The notes under the pieces: model-generated
The model's input: the letters and a program-made list of their open reading frames with translations, nothing else
The model's database searches: none
What the model was told of the DNA's origin: nothing
Assembly (NCBI RefSeq): GCF_949769255.1
Contig: NZ_OX458329.1
Coordinates: forward strand, 1,116,001-1,180,000
DNA: 64,000 nucleotides
From: Mobiluncus massiliensis
GTDB lineage: Bacteria; Actinomycetota; Actinomycetes; Actinomycetales; Actinomycetaceae
Direction: 5' to 3'
Translations under genes and position numbers: made by a program
In this document: positions 62,181-64,000 of the stretch, in pieces
How positions within the stretch are numbered: position 1 is the stretch's first letter
Layout of the letters: each line of letters starts with the position of its first letter

Positions 62181-63053
62181 ATGACCCTACCCCCCGCTCG
62201 TGAAAACCGGAAAGTCAGGTCTGTTTTACGCACTTGGCTGCCCAATCAGCATGGGGCTTGGTTCATTGTCACCGTTCCGGCACTATTCGGAGCTGCGCTG
62301 GGCGGATGGGCGTGGCAGCATGCACTGCTGCTTTCCGCTTGGATGATCGGTTTCTTCTTTGTATTTTCAGCGCTACGTCTCATTAAGAATCCTCGGAAGA
62401 AATCCTTACAGTACCCCGTTTTCATTTACGGGATTCTGGTTGGGGTGCTGGGAATAGGAGTTCTGGCGGTGCTGCCGCTACTCTGCTGGTGGATTCCGGC
62501 TTTCGCTATCCTCATCGGGATTTGGGCTGTTGAGGTGCGCCTCGGACGGGAACGCGGTCTGGGGGCGCGTCTGACGATTATCCTCGCGGCGGGACTGATG
62601 ACCTTGGTTGCCTATCACTGCGGCTTGATGGCCGCGGCTTTGCGGATGGGTCAGGACGCGATGTACGGGGTTCACGAGGCGTCCGCTCTGGGCGGACACG
62701 CGTTATCCACTGTTTTACGGGGTTGGCCAGCTGCAGTCGCGGTAGCAGTGCAGCTCACAGCCTATTACGCAGCTTCAGTTCCCTACGTCAAGACGATTTT
62801 TCGGCAGCGTGGTAACCAGCGCTTCCTGGTCATTTCGATAGTTTCGCACGCCCTAGGTTTTGCCGCTGCGCTGTTTTTTTCTGGACTGTCTTGGGTATCG
62901 CCTCTGGTCGCAGTGGCTTGGCTGGTGACATTGGCACGCTCGATTTGGTTTCCCTGGCAGGCACGCCGCCGCGGCCGGCCTTGGCGGCCACGAGTCATCG
63001 GGCTGACCGAAGTGGCAATTTCAGTATTGGTTTTTGCGGCAGCAGCGCTGTAA
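62181..63053 (+). CDS. YwiC-like family membrane protein
   Basis: A 290-residue inner-membrane protein with about nine hydrophobic segments and the family motif WLPNQHGAWFIVTVPALFGA near residue 19. Further marks are the charged loop RLIKNPRKKSLQYPV and the motif QLTAYYAASVPYVKTIFRQRG. YwiC-like proteins (PF14256) occur widely in Actinobacteria and Bacilli; B. subtilis ywiC lies near nitrate/anaerobic genes, but the biochemical role is unknown. ATG with GAGG close upstream, 55 bases after the chemoreceptor. A relation to UbiA-type prenyltransferase-like folds has been suggested for the family and cannot be tested here. Confidence 0.85.
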   Translation: MTLPPARENRKVRSVLRTWLPNQHGAWFIVTVPALFGAALGGWAWQHALLLSAWMIGFFFVFSALRLIKNPRKKSLQYPVFIYGILVGVLGIGVLAVLPLLCWWIPAFAILIGIWAVEVRLGRERGLGARLTIILAAGLMTLVAYHCGLMAAALRMGQDAMYGVHEASALGGHALSTVLRGWPAAVAVAVQLTAYYAASVPYVKTIFRQRGNQRFLVISIVSHALGFAAALFFSGLSWVSPLVAVAWLVTLARSIWFPWQARRRGRPWRPRVIGLTEVAISVLVFAAAAL

Positions 63054-63073
63054 TGGTTTCCGGCGCTCAGCGC

Positions 63074-63112
63074 GGTGGCAAATCCTCGCGTTTTGGGTGG
63101 CAAATCCTCGCG
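63074..63112. repeat. 17-bp direct repeat between convergent genes
   Basis: GGTGGCAAATCCTCGCG occurs at 63074-63090 and again at 63096-63112, separated by five bases (22-base period). It fills much of the 83-bp gap between the YwiC-like and lipid-kinase genes. Confidence 0.9.
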
Positions 63113-63136
63113 CAACACCGAGTTTTCCGCGCCATT

Positions 63137-64000
63137 CTAACGAATTCTCGACCGTATCCGCTCTAGGGGACCGGGCTCCCCGGCAACAACCGTGATGGCT
63201 TGCGGAACGACCTGGAAAACCCAGTGCCGCGCCGCCGCTTCGGGGTCGCCGTCCATCTCCCACACCGCCGGCTTATGCAACAGAACTTCGAAGCGTTTGC
63301 CGCTGAAATACTCCAGCGTGCTGCGCCGCCGCCCCAGCCTCAAAACCACGTTCTTAACCACGCGCCACCAGCCGCCGACCCCCTGCGGAGCCCCAATCAG
63401 CAAATCTAGGGAACCGTCAAAGGGAGTGGCGTCGGGAAACAGCTGGATTCCACCGGTCAGCTCGGAGGTGTTGCCGACCATGAAAATAATCACGTTGCGT
63501 TTCAGAACCTGCTTGCCGTCAATGCGGAACCGACACCGATGCACCGAGTTGTTGACCTGCTTGAAAAAGGACATGACGTAGGCCACGGGACCGACCACCT
63601 TTTTCAGCCCCTCATCCACGTGATGCATGACTTCCGCGTCTATCCCAATCCCCGCCATACCCGTGAAATACCAAGGTTTACGGGAAGTATCGTTATGCAC
63701 CTTCACGATGTCCATCGAGACTTTTTGCCCCGTGAACGCCAGTTCCATGGCGGCTTTCATATCCAGAGGCACGTTGAGGTTTCGCGCCAACAGATTCGTG
63801 GTCCCCGCCGGCAATACCGCCACCGGAATCTCGCTGTGACGCATCTCGGTGCTGACCACGCGCACGGTGCCGTCCCCGCCCGCGGCGATGACCAGGTCAG
63901 GACGCATCTCTCGAGCCTGTGCAGCCATCGCGAAACCGGGGTCATCAACGCTGGTAGTGAGGTATTCCACAGCGAAATCGTGCTTTTGCGCCGCCGCGTT
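63137..64000 (-). CDS. diacylglycerol kinase-like lipid kinase (5' end outside window)
   Basis: The C-terminal 287 residues of a DAGK/YegS/BmrU-family kinase, which phosphorylates diacylglycerol or a related lipid. The catalytic glycine loop AAGGDGTVRVVSTE is near the start of the visible part, followed by VAVLPAGTTNLLARNLNVP, GMAGIGIDAEVM, GNTSELTGGIQLFPDATPFDG and the C-terminal WEMDGDP motif. The frame is open to base 64000 without a clear start, so about the first 20-100 residues are missing. It converges on the YwiC-like gene. Confidence 0.92.
   Translation of the reverse strand, partial: NAAAQKHDFAVEYLTTSVDDPGFAMAAQAREMRPDLVIAAGGDGTVRVVSTEMRHSEIPVAVLPAGTTNLLARNLNVPLDMKAAMELAFTGQKVSMDIVKVHNDTSRKPWYFTGMAGIGIDAEVMHHVDEGLKKVVGPVAYVMSFFKQVNNSVHRCRFRIDGKQVLKRNVIIFMVGNTSELTGGIQLFPDATPFDGSLDLLIGAPQGVGGWWRVVKNVVLRLGRRRSTLEYFSGKRFEVLLHKPAVWEMDGDPEAAARHWVFQVVPQAITVVAGEPGPLERIRSRIR

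Overview
The window is a 64 kb chromosomal segment of an actinobacterium with moderate GC. The lineage markers are a WhiB-family iron-sulfur regulator next to a PdtaS-type histidine kinase (the arrangement around whiB1 in mycobacteria), two ArgR repressors, GatCAB, a YwiC-like membrane protein, a DUF2505 protein and actinobacterial-length rRNAs. A soluble chemotaxis receptor implies motility and a complete arginine deiminase operon implies growth by fermenting arginine. Together these suggest a motile anaerobic member of the Actinomycetaceae such as Mobiluncus; the genus is inference. I saw no phage, insertion sequence or CRISPR array, so this is mostly core genome with a few lineage-specific inserts.

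Layout. Positions 1-7.9 kb carry arginine catabolism on the minus strand, arcD-arcA-arcB-arcC, with hairpins between the genes and candidate ArgR operators upstream, then tRNA-Arg(ACG), an M20 amidohydrolase and the first argR. Positions 8.0-13.5 kb hold one complete rRNA operon (16S-23S-5S, minus strand, no spacer tRNA) with a clear promoter and a terminator. Positions 13.7-19.3 kb hold a sugar ABC importer (ChvE/GguA/GguB type) behind an AGE-family sugar epimerase. A small DUF1540 protein and a solitary tryptophan synthase beta gene follow. Positions 21.4-31 kb carry gatCAB, a secreted cell-wall-binding-repeat protein with a peptidase-like tail, a phospholipase D/cardiolipin synthase, ligA and a DJ-1/PfpI protein.

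Positions 31-38.6 kb start with a cluster of DnaA boxes, including a perfect palindrome, directly in front of a gene for a 1090-residue FtsK/EssC-like membrane ATPase. Then come whiB, pdtaS, a DUF2505 gene, thyA and folA. Positions 38.6-47.3 kb hold gabD2-like aldehyde dehydrogenase, tyrS, a peptide/alanine uptake operon (OPT transporter, AhpD-like protein, AGCS symporter), a Nudix hydrolase and msrA. A well-signalled 50-codon small gene with no recognised function lies at 47.4-47.6 kb.

Positions 47.8-56.3 kb carry arginine biosynthesis: argC, argJ, argB, argD, the second argR, argG and argH. argF is absent from its usual place, and a TM2-domain gene with its own terminator sits between argC and argJ. 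Positions 56.4-64 kb hold a DUF1287 protein, pheS-pheT, a cytoplasmic chemotaxis receptor with a CZB zinc domain, a YwiC-like protein and the C-terminal part of a diacylglycerol-kinase-like lipid kinase cut by the right edge.

The most coherent theme is arginine. Degradation and synthesis lie in one 56 kb stretch with two ArgR paralogues, ARG-box-like sites at both ends, and only one ornithine carbamoyltransferase gene (arcB) in view. Several genes have a -10-like hexamer 6-7 bases before a start codon that lacks a Shine-Dalgarno sequence, which suggests leaderless mRNAs.
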